A stretch of DNA of 64,000 nucleotides from Methylobacillus glycogenes JCM 2850 (GCF_000617925.1 NZ_BAMT01000012.1:26721-90720); one strand, 5' to 3'; positions 51,391 to 61,011 are shown, counted from the first letter of the stretch. Numbers and translations are program-made. Notes: a model not told the origin generated them from the letters alone.

Positions 51391-52392
51391 TTAAGTTTTT
51401 ATGTAAGTCTCACCAGCTAGCTGGAACCCCTTGACATTAGCGAATATACCATCTTTAAGAGTTTGTATATCATGATGGGGAAACCGTTTTTTAATTTCAG
51501 GGTAATATAGTGGGGCACCTCCTCCAACAATAATGATATTATCAATATAAGCTCCGTTACCCACCTTAGCTTTCATTTTGTTTACATCGCGCTCAATAGA
51601 TTTCTTAGCTCCTTCTTTGTACTTATTCAACCAAATTGGTTGTCCACATAGAGTAACAGGTCCACAATTTATTAATGCATTATCCAGGCGCTGCAGTTCT
51701 TGTACTTTAATGCCAGTATCTTTTGATATCTGATTAGCTAAACCTTTAAGATAGCCTGAAACACCTCCACTCGTATTGCCACAAGTTGGAAGCTTTTGAT
51801 CTACACCTTTTGTTACAAACCATTGATAAGAGTAATATCCAGCATCAATAAGAAGATTTATTTTATTATCAATCCGTATATATGACTTATTTGTGGAGCC
51901 GTAGTAGAAAATACCACCGGCAGGTTGAGGAAATATCCATACTTTAGATATTTCAATGAAACATCCTGGTGTTAATTCAACAGTACCTGTGTATTTATTT
52001 TGCAAATAAATACCGATTTCTTTACTATTGAAAACACTGATTGGTAGTCCAAGGACAAGTAAATCGAGTTTCTTGATGTTCATGAAGTTTAGTGCAGCCC
52101 TTAGCATTGCATCATATGGAAATGTTATTGCATACATGTAATTGAAATCCATAGATGCACTACTTACTGATGCTTGATGCACATCCGGACCAACTTCGTA
52201 TTGGTTTCCATGAACATCTATAATTACAGTATTCCTTGTTGCTTTTTCAGCTAAACTTATTGATGTTGGAACTGCGATTGATGGAAATGAGTCAACGATG
52301 ATATCTCCCACATCAGTCACTTCACGTACGTATTTTGCATACCCATATCCCAGGTCAATTGCTCTCACAGTTAGGTTATTTAAGTTCTTCAT
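51391..52392 (-). CDS. ParM/StbA-like actin ATPase (plasmid-segregation or PRTRC-D type)
   Basis: The 333-residue protein has the actin-like ATPase motifs in order: phosphate-1 VRAIDLGYGYAKYV, phosphate-2 INLLIDAGYYSYQWF, and adenosine motif NIIIVGGGAPLYYPEIKK. It is similar in layout to ParM/StbA and PRTRC system protein D, which move plasmid DNA or belong to plasmid-borne systems. The gene is clearly more AT-rich than its neighbours. No ParR adaptor or other PRTRC gene is next to it, so it is an orphan. It probably came with a plasmid-derived element. Confidence 0.75.
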   Translation of the reverse strand: MKNLNNLTVRAIDLGYGYAKYVREVTDVGDIIVDSFPSIAVPTSISLAEKATRNTVIIDVHGNQYEVGPDVHQASVSSASMDFNYMYAITFPYDAMLRAALNFMNIKKLDLLVLGLPISVFNSKEIGIYLQNKYTGTVELTPGCFIEISKVWIFPQPAGGIFYYGSTNKSYIRIDNKINLLIDAGYYSYQWFVTKGVDQKLPTCGNTSGGVSGYLKGLANQISKDTGIKVQELQRLDNALINCGPVTLCGQPIWLNKYKEGAKKSIERDVNKMKAKVGNGAYIDNIIIVGGGAPLYYPEIKKRFPHHDIQTLKDGIFANVKGFQLAGETYIKT

Positions 52393-52481
52393 TATTCATC
52401 CAATCGTTGTTTAAGGAATGTAAAGATTAAATGATTATTAAAATACCTACCTATGGAATGCTGCAGGATTTTTCCTACTCA

Positions 52482-52501
52482 TTTCCGGGACTATCCCGAA
52501 A
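52482..52501. promoter_or_regulatory. Inverted repeat upstream of the actin-like gene (candidate operator)
   Basis: TTTCCGGGACTATCCCGAAA is a near-perfect inverted repeat (one extra C), centred about 100 bases before the actin-like start. Isolated palindromes of this kind are typical repressor sites. I see no array of repeats that would make a classical parC centromere. Confidence 0.4.
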
Positions 52502-53527
52502 TAAATAAATCAATCGCGCGCATGTAGCAATAACTTTAGGGCGTTTCCCAACTACACTTTTTAGTTACCCCCTCGAATACTCATTAAATATCTAAGTCAT
52601 TCGAAAGGTAGTCTCCATTATCCTAGTGTTACATTAGCCGTATCGAATTTGCAGTACAACTTACCTCCGTCTGAGGGCTTCAGACATCGACCTTTACCAG
52701 CTGTGCGGATACTGACACTTAGTTTCAAGCTACACGAAGTAAGCTGACGTTGTTGTTATCGCCACCTCGGCGTTTTTTTTTTGAGGTTGCAGAAGTATTT
52801 TCATAAGAACTAGAGGCTTTGTATTTGCAGTAATGCCAAGGGTTCTTAGAAAAAACCGTAGAAATTTCACACTAGATTAAGAAAAAAGCTTTCCCGATTC
52901 GCGATTCCTTTGGCGAATGCGTTGTTGGTATTGGATGCCCTAGTGGCTAACAACCCAGCAGCTGGAACGGTCTCTACTCAAAGCAGAGTTAAGGTCAAGA
53001 TCGGATGAATAACTACGTATGCACCACGCTTAACGGGCCATCTACCAATTGGGGATGCAAAAGCAGCTGACAACTCCCTAGTGGACTTATTCAGCTCTGT
53101 GTCTGGTACACAGTTCGAAGAGGGCTCCAAAGCCAGCCCTCTTCTTGGCGACTCATTTTTAAGGTGCGGCTGGGTACATTTGTATGTCTTGGTAGATAGT
53201 TGAAGCAGATTTTTTTGCAGATGGTTGGTCAGGTCGATCGAGGCAGATTTTTGATATTGGATAGTTATTTCAGTTCGTTATGCGGCAACTAGGGGGAGGC
53301 TGAGTTGACCTTGAATAACAGAGGAGGGGACAACGCCATGCACCCAGCATGCTCTATCTTTATGGTTCGGGAGCTGTGGGGGCGGGAAATAATCCAGGCC
53401 AGCTCTGGTAGCCTGGCCTTAACCAAGAGTGGGCCTTAATTAAAACATCTTTACGACACCAATTTAGATACATCAAATAACAGGGGCAATAGCCCCAGTT
53501 ATTTTTCATAAACTCTATAGACGCATC
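52502..53527. other. Gene-poor stretch beside the actin-like gene
   Basis: About 1 kb with no supportable gene on either strand. It contains a terminator-like CGCC-ACCT-CGGCG followed by nine T (about 52765-52782). A perfect 10-base hairpin, GAAGAGGGCT / AGCCCTCTTC, lies at about 53118-53145. It may hold decayed genes or an untranslated RNA, but I cannot identify either. Confidence 0.4.
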
Positions 53528-53785
53528 TTAGTGACCATTTCCTTTGGCATTTCCAGAATCATGTCCCGTCTTCTGCTTGTCTGGATGCTGGTTCGATTTC
53601 ACATTTGGATCGGATTGTTGCTCAGTTGCGTTTTCCATGGATTTGGTTTTTGCTCCTTTACTATCCTTATTTTGCTGACTAGAAGTGTTTTTGTCATCAA
53701 GCGCTCGTGGATTGACTTGTTCAGCAAATGCAGTTGAGCAGAGCAAAAATGAACTGAGGCTGAACATAGCGACGATTTGTTTCAT
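53528..53785 (-). CDS. Small exported low-complexity protein
   Basis: ATG 53785 has AAGGAG about 6 bases upstream. A clear signal peptide (MKQIVAMFSLSSFLLCSTAF, cleavage after AFA) is followed by a hydrophilic, disordered tail rich in Lys, Asn, Gln, Ser and Asp, ending GNAKGNGH. No fold or family is recognised. The good ribosome site and signal peptide support expression of an 85-residue periplasmic or secreted peptide. Confidence 0.65.
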   Translation of the reverse strand: MKQIVAMFSLSSFLLCSTAFAEQVNPRALDDKNTSSQQNKDSKGAKTKSMENATEQQSDPNVKSNQHPDKQKTGHDSGNAKGNGH

Positions 53786-53932
53786 GATCTTCTCCTTGTG
53801 TATGGAGAAATTAGCTTAGAGTTCTTCAGATAAATTGGTTGTAAGCTTTGGCTGAGTTATGGGGATGAATGATTCATTTCAAGCTGTATGATTGCATTAC
53901 TGAATTTCTCAGCTGGCCAGAAATGTGTGGGT

Positions 53933-53958
53933 AAAAAAAAGCCCGCGAATACGGGCTT
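53933..53958 (-). terminator. Terminator after the hemerythrin-like gene
   Basis: On the minus strand, AAGCCCG and CGGGCTT form a stem with a 6-base loop, followed by a run of T. It lies 20 bases past the stop of the gene at 53978. Confidence 0.85.
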
Positions 53959-53977
53959 AGAAGTTGTTAGCAATTAA

Positions 53978-54532
53978 TTAGTGCTTAGTATCTTGGTTCA
54001 ACAGAATCAACAAGTTTTTTGAATCAATTTCTCCGTCTTTACCCGTTAAAGCCGCCAACATTGATGCTTTACGGTCTGTAAGCTCTTGGCCCATTTTCTT
54101 TAGGTTAAGTTTTTTGGCTTCTCGCACCTTCGGAAACATTTCTGTTTCCTCTTCTTCTACATGATGCTCTATATACTCGCTGAGCACTTTTACTTTCGCA
54201 TCGTACATAGGGTCTTTGGGATCGCCAGATTGGATTTGAATAATTAAATCCTTAGCACTGGCATGTTCAACATCCGCCTCATTGAGCAGGTCATCATCAT
54301 CAATAGCTTCTCGAGCGGCTGGGTAAAACACTTGCTCTTCAATTTCAGTATGAATGATAAGCTCGGCGCAAATCCGATTTGCAATGGCAGTCTTGCCGGC
54401 AATGTCATCTTTGTCTGCTAACTTTTCATATTGTTTGAACAGCTTTTTCACTTCTGCATGATCATTCTTCAAAACCACAATCGCATCATGCTTTATGGCT
54501 GATGATCCAGAACTGGATGTAGTAGTTGCCAT
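53978..54532 (-). CDS. Hemerythrin HHE cation-binding domain protein
   Basis: The 184-residue protein has the HHE pattern: VLKNDHAEVKKLFKQYEKLA, ELIIHTEIEEQVFYPAARE, EADVEHASAKDLI and EYIEHHVEEEETEMFP, placing the His/Glu ligands of a di-iron site. The Ser/Thr-rich head (ATTTSSSGSSAIKH) and the C-terminal tail are outside the domain. Such proteins are often stress-induced in betaproteobacteria. It is intact, with its own terminator, and precedes the ghost umuC fragment. Confidence 0.85.
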   Translation of the reverse strand: MATTTSSSGSSAIKHDAIVVLKNDHAEVKKLFKQYEKLADKDDIAGKTAIANRICAELIIHTEIEEQVFYPAAREAIDDDDLLNEADVEHASAKDLIIQIQSGDPKDPMYDAKVKVLSEYIEHHVEEEETEMFPKVREAKKLNLKKMGQELTDRKASMLAALTGKDGEIDSKNLLILLNQDTKH

Positions 54533-54702
54533 GATTTGACTCCTTAATTGAAAGGTAGCTCATCATGCTGGGTAGCGTAGAAATCGTTTAGTCTATCTAT
54601 GCTGATTTACATGTAGGAAAAATACTGTATGTCATTGATACATAGGGAAAATGATAATGCTATTTAATCGCAACAATCGATAGTCTTAACTCAAACCCAT
54701 CG

Positions 54703-54894
54703 CTATCTGATTATCGAGATATCAGCCCATTCTGTGGTGTAGTTCGGGCTCTTAGATGTTCGCCGCATTTTCCACGCATGCTCAACGCCTTCGCTGGCCA
54801 ACTTAAAAGTCCCGCCATGGTATTTCTTATTGATCAGGTCTAGAGGCGCAATCAGCCTCACGGCCTTATTGTCCTCTTTGGAGCAGCCGAATAG
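54703..54894 (-). pseudogene. Ghost copy of the umuC 3' end (63 codons plus stop)
   Basis: The minus strand reads [59 protein letters not shown] and SIIR then stop. It aligns without gaps to the last 63 residues of the full umuC encoded at 58927-60219 ([15 protein letters not shown] ... [13 protein letters not shown]), with about two thirds identical by eye. It starts abruptly: the in-frame codon before it is a stop. It sits in the same orientation as the full gene, 30 bases beyond the helicase stop, so the helicase-nuclease pair is bracketed by two direct copies of the umuC end. Confidence 0.85.
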
Positions 54895-54924
54895 TTAAAT
54901 ATTGAAAATCAACTTGGGAGTGCC

Positions 54925-57219
54925 CTAAGACAGTGTTATAGGATGCCATTGCGGTGGTAAGAGTTGCTGTAATTCACGATTGCTGTATCGCTCATCAATC
55001 AGGTAAATAACACCGCAGTCATGTTCGGAACGTATCAGTCTGCCGCCGGCCTGAACAACCTTTCGCAAACCTGGGTATAAATAGGTGTAGTTGTAGGCAT
55101 TCTCCTTGCCAAACACAGTCTCGGTGATTAGCCTCATATGCTCGTTGACTGCATTAAATTGCGGCAATCCCAAAGTGGCGATAAATACCCCGATTAGCCT
55201 GTCTCCAGGCAAATCCACGCCCTCACCGAATACGCCACCCAGCACAACAAATCCAACCTGCTGAGATGTTTCTGAAAAGCCCGCAATGAAGTCATCCTTT
55301 GCTTGGTTACTCATACTCCGGTATTGCTGGGAGATGGGTATCTCAGGATATTTCTCTTGGAATGCCCCTAAGACCATATTTAGATACTCAAAGCTGCTGA
55401 GGAAACATAGATAGTTGCCAGGTCGGGAGATGTACTGACTGCTGATGGTATGCATCAGTTGAGCTAGCGAGGCATTGCGGTCTTTATATTTGGTCGAAAT
55501 GTCATGACTGACATGCACCTGTAGCTGTTCTTGCTTGAATGGCGTGGGGATATCAACCCAGTACCAATCCTCAGGAAAGCCCAGCATGTCACTGTAAAAG
55601 TGATTAGGGGTCAGTGTCCCAGAAAACATTACCGTGGCATGGGCCGTCTCATGTCTTTCGTTCAGAAAGGGCGCTGGGATTACATTTTGTATGTTGAGCC
55701 TGGTGTAACTGCGATCACTATTGGCTGAGTGCGAACGGGTCAAAACGACAAACGCATAGTTGCCTAGCTGGTTGGCAAGCTCCTCGAAACTTAAGGCATT
55801 CAGGTAAAAACCAAGTATTGGGTTATCTGGCAGCATGGGGTTTTCTGCATTGACTTCACCTATGCGCACGATGGCTTTGTTCAAGGCCTTGAGCCAGGTT
55901 GCCGGGATGTCATTAAGAATGTGATACGTTTGTCTCGCTTCCTGATTGAGTTCATTCCAGGCTCTGTTCAGGGCATTCAGGTTGCGCTTGATGGTGCCAG
56001 ATGCATACTTGATGGCGCGGACTAAGTCAAACTGGGCTAGCTCTCCGGAATACATGGCTCTGGCTCTATCAACCAGGTTATGCGACTCGTCTACTAGAAC
56101 GCCGACCTTCCACTGATAACTGGTGGTCATCGCGGCCAGCATGGCGGATCTATCATAGAAGTAGTTGTAATCACCAATCACCACGTCTGCCCACTTCACA
56201 AGCTCCTGTGTGAGGTAGTAGGGACAAATCTGATATCTAATGGCAATACTGCGTATCTGCTCTTTGCCCCATTCACTAGTATTGGAAATTTCATAGCGTG
56301 CTGATGGTAGATGGTCATAAAAATTTTTGGCCAGGGGACAAGAATCACCATGGCAGGCTTTATCCGGATGCTCACAACTTTTCTCTTTGGCTTGTAGCGT
56401 GAGTCCTCGGAGACGACCAGCAGTTGAGGTGCCAATTTGTTGATTGATGCTACTCAGCGCTTGCTCGGCAAGGGCATGGCCAGTGTTTTTGGCAGTCAGG
56501 TAAAACACTTTGTCCAGATGGTTATCTGCGCATGCCTTCAGGATTGGAAAAAGAGTGCCTATGGTTTTTCCTATCCCAGTGGGGGCTTGTGCTAGTAATA
56601 CTTGGCCGCTGTCTTGCAGCATAGCCGTGCGATATACCGCTACTGACATTTTGCGCTGGCCTGAGCGGAATTTACCCATGGGAAATGCCAGGCGTTGTAA
56701 TGCCGTATCACGAGCATTGCGGTGTTGCGCCTGTTGCTGTGCCCATTGAATATAGCGCTGACATAAGGTTTCAAAATGGATTTTCAGATCGGCTGCACTG
56801 CAGAACTCGCTTAACACCGATTCTTTCTGCGTATCAATGTTGAAGTACACCAGGGCTACATTAATGTCGGTGAAGTCTCGCGATTGGCATAGCAGGTGTG
56901 CGTATACCTTGGCCTGAGCCCAATGCAGCGATCTATAGTGAGCCCGTATGCCTTCTAGCTTGCCTCTATAGGTTTTGACTTCTTCAAGACGCTTAGATGT
57001 TGGCGCAAAGCCATCGGCCCTTCCTCTGACCAGCAGATCCTGGTAAAAACCCTCAAGAGAGATTTCAGCTTCATAACTGCCTTGGCGTTGCTTGCGCACC
57101 CATTTGTGACCTTCCATGCCTTGGGCAGATGTGGGGGAAGGGGTGAAGCGCAGGTCCAGGTCACCTTGCTTGGCGGTAAACTCACACAAAGCCCGCACAG
57201 AAACGGAAATGGGGTTCAC
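54925..57219 (-). CDS. XPD/DinG-type Fe-S helicase with N-terminal PD-(D/E)XK-like domain
   Basis: The 764-residue protein starts at GTG 57219, overlapping the upstream nuclease stop by 4 bases (GTGA). Residues about 50-160 contain VRGRADGF...LEEVKTYRG, the D...ExK pattern of PD-(D/E)XK nucleases. Walker A is QAPTGIGKT (about 211-219). Four Cys that can hold a 4Fe-4S cluster lie at about 282, 289, 294 and 332 (SCEHPDKACHGDSCPLA; ICPYYL). The DEAH-type box is VLVDESHNL (about 374-382), and motif VI is QAGGRLIRSEHDCG. Family members unwind DNA 5'-3' at repair or R-loop structures. Its pairing with a FAN1-type nuclease points to repair of damaged or cross-linked DNA. Confidence 0.88.
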   Translation of the reverse strand: MNPISVSVRALCEFTAKQGDLDLRFTPSPTSAQGMEGHKWVRKQRQGSYEAEISLEGFYQDLLVRGRADGFAPTSKRLEEVKTYRGKLEGIRAHYRSLHWAQAKVYAHLLCQSRDFTDINVALVYFNIDTQKESVLSEFCSAADLKIHFETLCQRYIQWAQQQAQHRNARDTALQRLAFPMGKFRSGQRKMSVAVYRTAMLQDSGQVLLAQAPTGIGKTIGTLFPILKACADNHLDKVFYLTAKNTGHALAEQALSSINQQIGTSTAGRLRGLTLQAKEKSCEHPDKACHGDSCPLAKNFYDHLPSARYEISNTSEWGKEQIRSIAIRYQICPYYLTQELVKWADVVIGDYNYFYDRSAMLAAMTTSYQWKVGVLVDESHNLVDRARAMYSGELAQFDLVRAIKYASGTIKRNLNALNRAWNELNQEARQTYHILNDIPATWLKALNKAIVRIGEVNAENPMLPDNPILGFYLNALSFEELANQLGNYAFVVLTRSHSANSDRSYTRLNIQNVIPAPFLNERHETAHATVMFSGTLTPNHFYSDMLGFPEDWYWVDIPTPFKQEQLQVHVSHDISTKYKDRNASLAQLMHTISSQYISRPGNYLCFLSSFEYLNMVLGAFQEKYPEIPISQQYRSMSNQAKDDFIAGFSETSQQVGFVVLGGVFGEGVDLPGDRLIGVFIATLGLPQFNAVNEHMRLITETVFGKENAYNYTYLYPGLRKVVQAGGRLIRSEHDCGVIYLIDERYSNRELQQLLPPQWHPITLS

Positions 57220-58904
57220 GCTATCTCCGTGGCCAGGGGCTTAAGCCAGGTGACATGACAGACTTTGACGGGAATATTGTGCGCCACGAAATACTCCAGC
57301 CAGAGGATCTGATTATCCTGCAGCTTGTCGCCTGGCGCCTTGGCTTCCACCATCTCATAGCTTTGCTGTTCAGGCCAAAAGCGGATGAGGTCGGGGAAAC
57401 CCGTGCGGTGTTGTTTCAGATCGCACAGCATGCGAGAGAACACCAAGCGCAAATGTTGAGGTGGGATGCAAATTAGCGCCAGATCCAGAAGATCTTGCGT
57501 CAGGTGGTTCCAGAACACAAACAGATTGAGCAAACCTTTCTTCTCAATAAAACGGCTTTGAATCATGTGCTGATAGCTACCGTCTTCAAGCGCGTTCAGT
57601 CCTTTTTCAAACAGTGCATGTCTGCGCTGCACAAAATCCGCCGATCCAAAGTCTGCTGGCCCTGCCTGGAAGGGATGGAAGAATGCGCCTTGCAAGGGTG
57701 CAAACAAGGCATCCCAGAACAGCAGGCCGAATAAGGCATTGAACAGTGAGTTTTCTACATAGAAGACTGGGCTATGCTCACTATGCCAGTGATGGCGTAA
57801 TGCAAATTCAACCGATAGTAATGGCTCTGGATTTAATAATTCCAGGTGTAGGCTAAGCTCCGCAATACTGGGGCATATTGCTTTGCGGCGCTGGGTGGGA
57901 ATGCCCTGACTGCGCAGTAGGCGCGGCAACATACGGGCTAGTTTTTGTTTTTCGTCTGGGCTTTCAGGATTTTCAATCGCGCGCTGTGCCAATGCGAGTG
58001 CCTGTGTGCAGTCCCCCAACTTTTCCAGCACCCGGATATTTCTGTGGCGAGCTCCCGGATAAGTGCTGGCTGCGTAAACCTGTTGGGCAAAGCTAAGGTC
58101 GCCTTGCTTTTCATAGGCCTGGCCCAGGCAATACAGTAGCTTTTGCCTCCTGCCTTCCAGCCAGTGATTTCCGCATACTGGGGCATTCAGGAGTTCTAGA
58201 TATTCCTCTAGGCAGGGAGCATCGTTAATTAGCTCACGCCAGACATTGATTTCAAGATAGGTATCAACGTCATGGCCTTGCTGGAAAGCACGGCAGGAAG
58301 CATCAAGTGCAACAGCTTCGTAATTGAAAATGCCCAGGTCGGCCAGAACAAACTCTGACCAGGTCTGATACAGATTGCCAAAAAACATCAACCGCAGCCG
58401 GGTGCACAATTGGCCAAGATCGATTTTCCAGGCTCGCTCGGTACTGTCTGTGATCCACTCATTGTGATACTGAGGGGCAGTATCTACAGCACTCATCAGG
58501 GCAAGGATCTCGGACTTACGCATGCTGGCACGTGCGCCTTGTGGAGCAAAGACAGTTACCAGTTCAGGTTTGGCATAAAGTCCAAACAGTTCTTCCAGTG
58601 ACAAAGGCTTATCTTCCCTGAGCCATCCCAATGCCAATAATGGTTGAGCCGCTGCTAATACATCTGGGATCTCGTCATACACGAGTTTGGAATATCTGAA
58701 CCAGGGACCTTTGCGCATGATCAGCCTGACAAACAGGGCTTGCGACATGACGGGCAGGCAAGAAAATCCCTCGATAAATTCCGTTTCTTCCGGCTGCAAT
58801 ATATCCTGGTATCGATCATTGATCCATTGCAGCGCATTCTGAAAGTTGTGCAGGTAGTAGTACTTATGCACGGGAATGGTCGAGATAGCGTTATCCATGC
58901 TCAT
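57216..58904 (-). CDS. FAN1-type VRR-NUC domain nuclease
   Basis: The 562-residue protein has a helical N-terminus, a TPR-like middle (LGQAYEKQGDLSFAQQVYAA; RVLEKLGDCTQALALAQRAI) and a C-terminal VRR-NUC domain. The nuclease motif is HRTGFPDLIRFWPEQQSYEM followed by VEAKAPGDKLQDNQILWLEY, giving the G-P-D...E-x-K catalytic pattern. This is the arrangement of bacterial FAN1 homologues, which cut near interstrand cross-links. It overlaps the Fe-S helicase gene by 4 bases and starts 23 bases past the umuC stop, so all are probably one transcript with umuDC. Confidence 0.85.
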   Translation of the reverse strand: MSMDNAISTIPVHKYYYLHNFQNALQWINDRYQDILQPEETEFIEGFSCLPVMSQALFVRLIMRKGPWFRYSKLVYDEIPDVLAAAQPLLALGWLREDKPLSLEELFGLYAKPELVTVFAPQGARASMRKSEILALMSAVDTAPQYHNEWITDSTERAWKIDLGQLCTRLRLMFFGNLYQTWSEFVLADLGIFNYEAVALDASCRAFQQGHDVDTYLEINVWRELINDAPCLEEYLELLNAPVCGNHWLEGRRQKLLYCLGQAYEKQGDLSFAQQVYAASTYPGARHRNIRVLEKLGDCTQALALAQRAIENPESPDEKQKLARMLPRLLRSQGIPTQRRKAICPSIAELSLHLELLNPEPLLSVEFALRHHWHSEHSPVFYVENSLFNALFGLLFWDALFAPLQGAFFHPFQAGPADFGSADFVQRRHALFEKGLNALEDGSYQHMIQSRFIEKKGLLNLFVFWNHLTQDLLDLALICIPPQHLRLVFSRMLCDLKQHRTGFPDLIRFWPEQQSYEMVEAKAPGDKLQDNQILWLEYFVAHNIPVKVCHVTWLKPLATEIA

Positions 58905-58926
58905 CTAAATTTCACGAAATCCAACA

Positions 58927-60219
58927 TTACTTTACTACTAATATATCTTTCCAGTCGGTCGTATAGTTGGGGCTTTTGAAAGCCCGCCGCATGGCCCAGC
59001 CATGCTCTACACCTTCACTGGCCAGCTTAATTGTGCCGCGCTGATACTTCTTATTGATCAGATCCACGGCCGCCATCAGTTTCACTGCCTTACTGTCCTG
59101 GTCGGAGTAGCCGAATAGCTCTTGCTGCTGTCCACCCTCAGCAACAAGCTCATCCAGCATTACACTGGCGCGCATGTAGTACACGCCGCGCTTATACACT
59201 CGATCTAGTAGCCATAACGCCGCCTGGGTGATCTGTATGGTGCAATTGGTAGGAGAGGGCAGGGACACGTACTGGCTGCCGTGGTAGAACTCGGCCTGGT
59301 CATGAATGCCGTTGGCGATGGACATATAGACCGCGCCCGCATACAGGCCTTTCTTGCGCATGCGCTGGGCGGCATTGGTCGCGTGGAAAGTGATGGCCTC
59401 GCGCATGTCCTTGTAGTTGTCGATGCGCTGGCCGAATGAACGGGATGACATGACTTGCTTGGCCTCGGGCAACTGCTCTTCAAACTCTATCCAAGGCTCG
59501 CCGTTCAATTCCTTGATTGTGCGCTCCAGCAACACGCCGAACTCATCGCGCGCGCGCCGCGGGCTGACGTTCTTCAGGTGCCAGACATCATTGACTCCTA
59601 GCTTATTCAGCCTGGCCTCAAGGCGTGAGCCTATGCCCCATACCTTGGATATCGGCATCGTCTCAAATATGCGCTTTTGCTCGGCCACGGGCATGCTGGT
59701 AAGGTCGCAGACACCATTGAAGCCTTCAACGCGTTTGGCGCAGTGATTCGCCAGCTTGGCCAAGGTCTTGGTATACCCGATGCCCACCCCAATGCCCAGG
59801 CCGGTCCACTGGTGGACTGTGTTCTTGATCTGCCAACCCAGAGAATTGAAGTCGGCGCGCACGCCGGATAGGTCTAGGAAGGACTCATCGATGCTATATA
59901 CCTCGACCCTGGGCGCGAACTGGCGCAGCGTGGCGCTGAAGCGATTGCTCATGCTGGCGTACAGCTCATAGTTACTGGAGAAGTGCACCACGCCCAGCGC
60001 AGTAGCCTCTTTCTCAATCTCGAACCATGGTCGGCACATCCAAAGTTCCAGTAGCTCCTTGGCTTCCTTCGATTGGGCAATTACGCACCCATCATTATTG
60101 GATAAAACCACTACTGGCTTGCCGCGCAGGTCAGGACGAAACACCTGCTCACACGATGCATAGAAGCTGTTGGCATCGCAGAGCGCATAGACCTTGCTAT
60201 TCGGGCGGATGGATAACAT
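58927..60219 (-). CDS. umuC: DNA polymerase V catalytic subunit UmuC
   Basis: The 430-residue Y-family polymerase has [20 protein letters not shown], the catalytic acidic pair in [15 protein letters not shown], the HhH region [10 protein letters not shown], and a C-terminal little-finger domain. It carries out error-prone translesion synthesis with cleaved UmuD. Its start overlaps the end of umuD by 23 bases, as in other umuDC operons. The last 63 residues are duplicated as a ghost at 54703-54894. Confidence 0.95.
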   Translation of the reverse strand: MLSIRPNSKVYALCDANSFYASCEQVFRPDLRGKPVVVLSNNDGCVIAQSKEAKELLELWMCRPWFEIEKEATALGVVHFSSNYELYASMSNRFSATLRQFAPRVEVYSIDESFLDLSGVRADFNSLGWQIKNTVHQWTGLGIGVGIGYTKTLAKLANHCAKRVEGFNGVCDLTSMPVAEQKRIFETMPISKVWGIGSRLEARLNKLGVNDVWHLKNVSPRRARDEFGVLLERTIKELNGEPWIEFEEQLPEAKQVMSSRSFGQRIDNYKDMREAITFHATNAAQRMRKKGLYAGAVYMSIANGIHDQAEFYHGSQYVSLPSPTNCTIQITQAALWLLDRVYKRGVYYMRASVMLDELVAEGGQQQELFGYSDQDSKAVKLMAAVDLINKKYQRGTIKLASEGVEHGWAMRRAFKSPNYTTDWKDILVVK

Positions 60220-60637
60220 ACGTCACCACGCCAAAAACAGTAAGCTCCTGGCCTTCGTTCATAACGATAGGGGGATGGGCTGGATTCTCGGACAGCAGGC
60301 GTACCCAGCCACCACGGCGCTGCAGTCGCTTGACCATCCATTCGCCATCTATATCGACGATCACCACCTGGCCACTCTGCGGAGTGATCGACCTATCCAC
60401 CAGAAGCGTGCTGCCAGGGAAGATGCCGGCGCCAATCATAGAATCGCCGGACACCTTGAAGATGAAAGTGGCTGGAGGGTTCTTGATGAATGCTTCGTGC
60501 AGATCCAGGTCGCGCTGCTCGTAGTCCTGGGCCGGGCTAGGGAAGTGTGATTGACCCGCGCGCACCTTGATTGCCTGGCGGAGGTGCAGCGGTGGCGGAT
60601 TGAGTGGGGCGAAACCGATTAGATGACATGTGCTCAT
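60197..60637 (-). CDS. umuD: UmuD, SOS mutagenesis self-cleaving subunit
   Basis: The 146-residue protein has an Ala-Gly pair ([14 protein letters not shown]) as the probable RecA-stimulated cleavage site, the nucleophile Ser66 in [11 protein letters not shown], and the general base Lys103 in [10 protein letters not shown]; the Ser-Lys spacing equals that of E. coli UmuD. A perfect LexA box lies 16 bases before the ATG, so it should be induced by DNA damage. It is the first gene of an apparent operon umuD-umuC-FAN1-helicase. Confidence 0.93.
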   Translation of the reverse strand: MSTCHLIGFAPLNPPPLHLRQAIKVRAGQSHFPSPAQDYEQRDLDLHEAFIKNPPATFIFKVSGDSMIGAGIFPGSTLLVDRSITPQSGQVVIVDIDGEWMVKRLQRRGGWVRLLSENPAHPPIVMNEGQELTVFGVVTYVIHPPE

Positions 60638-60652
60638 AGTTGGGACATTCTA

Positions 60653-60668
60653 CTGTACGAATGTACAG
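60653..60668 (-). promoter_or_regulatory. LexA (SOS) box controlling umuDC
   Basis: CTGTACGAATGTACAG fits CTG-N10-CAG exactly and is a near-perfect palindrome (CTGTAC / GTACAG). It lies 16 bases upstream of the umuD start, where repressor binding would block transcription. Confidence 0.92.
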
Positions 60669-60792
60669 TTTCAACTATGACATTTCACATATCTTGTAAG
60701 GCATGCTGACTACAAACTCGGGCACCTTCCGATAAGAGGCTGGAAGAATCAGCCCTATCCTGAATTTACTCAATTTACCCGATTGCAACCTC

Positions 60793-60894
60793 ATGAAAAG
60801 AATAGACTGGGTCACCGTCGCAATTCTGTTGGGACTAGCGCTTTGGATTTTTCTAACACTTCTGTTTGATGATTCAATCGATGGGAGTGTATGA
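60793..60894 (+). CDS. Tiny single-pass membrane protein (33 aa)
   Basis: The peptide MKRIDWVTVAILLGLALWIF has a basic-acidic-aromatic head (KRIDW) and one hydrophobic helix, ending in an acidic tail (DDSIDGSV). It resembles the next frame in its head, MNRFDWV. There is no good Shine-Dalgarno sequence. The call rests on the head motif shared with its neighbour. Confidence 0.45.
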   Translation: MKRIDWVTVAILLGLALWIFLTLLFDDSIDGSV

Positions 60895-61011
60895 CCCTTA
60901 CCTAACCCTTTCCTGTCAGTTAAACCTTACATTTAAACTGGAGCTGAGCCGACACATTTGAAAGTTGATTTTGCTTAACATGAACTATCTTAGCTAATGG
61001 TCGAGTAAGCC

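Noticed and set aside
52393..53527. Possible CRISPR array or parC repeat array in the gene-poor stretch
   Set aside because: No regularly spaced repeats were found; only isolated hairpins and one inverted repeat.
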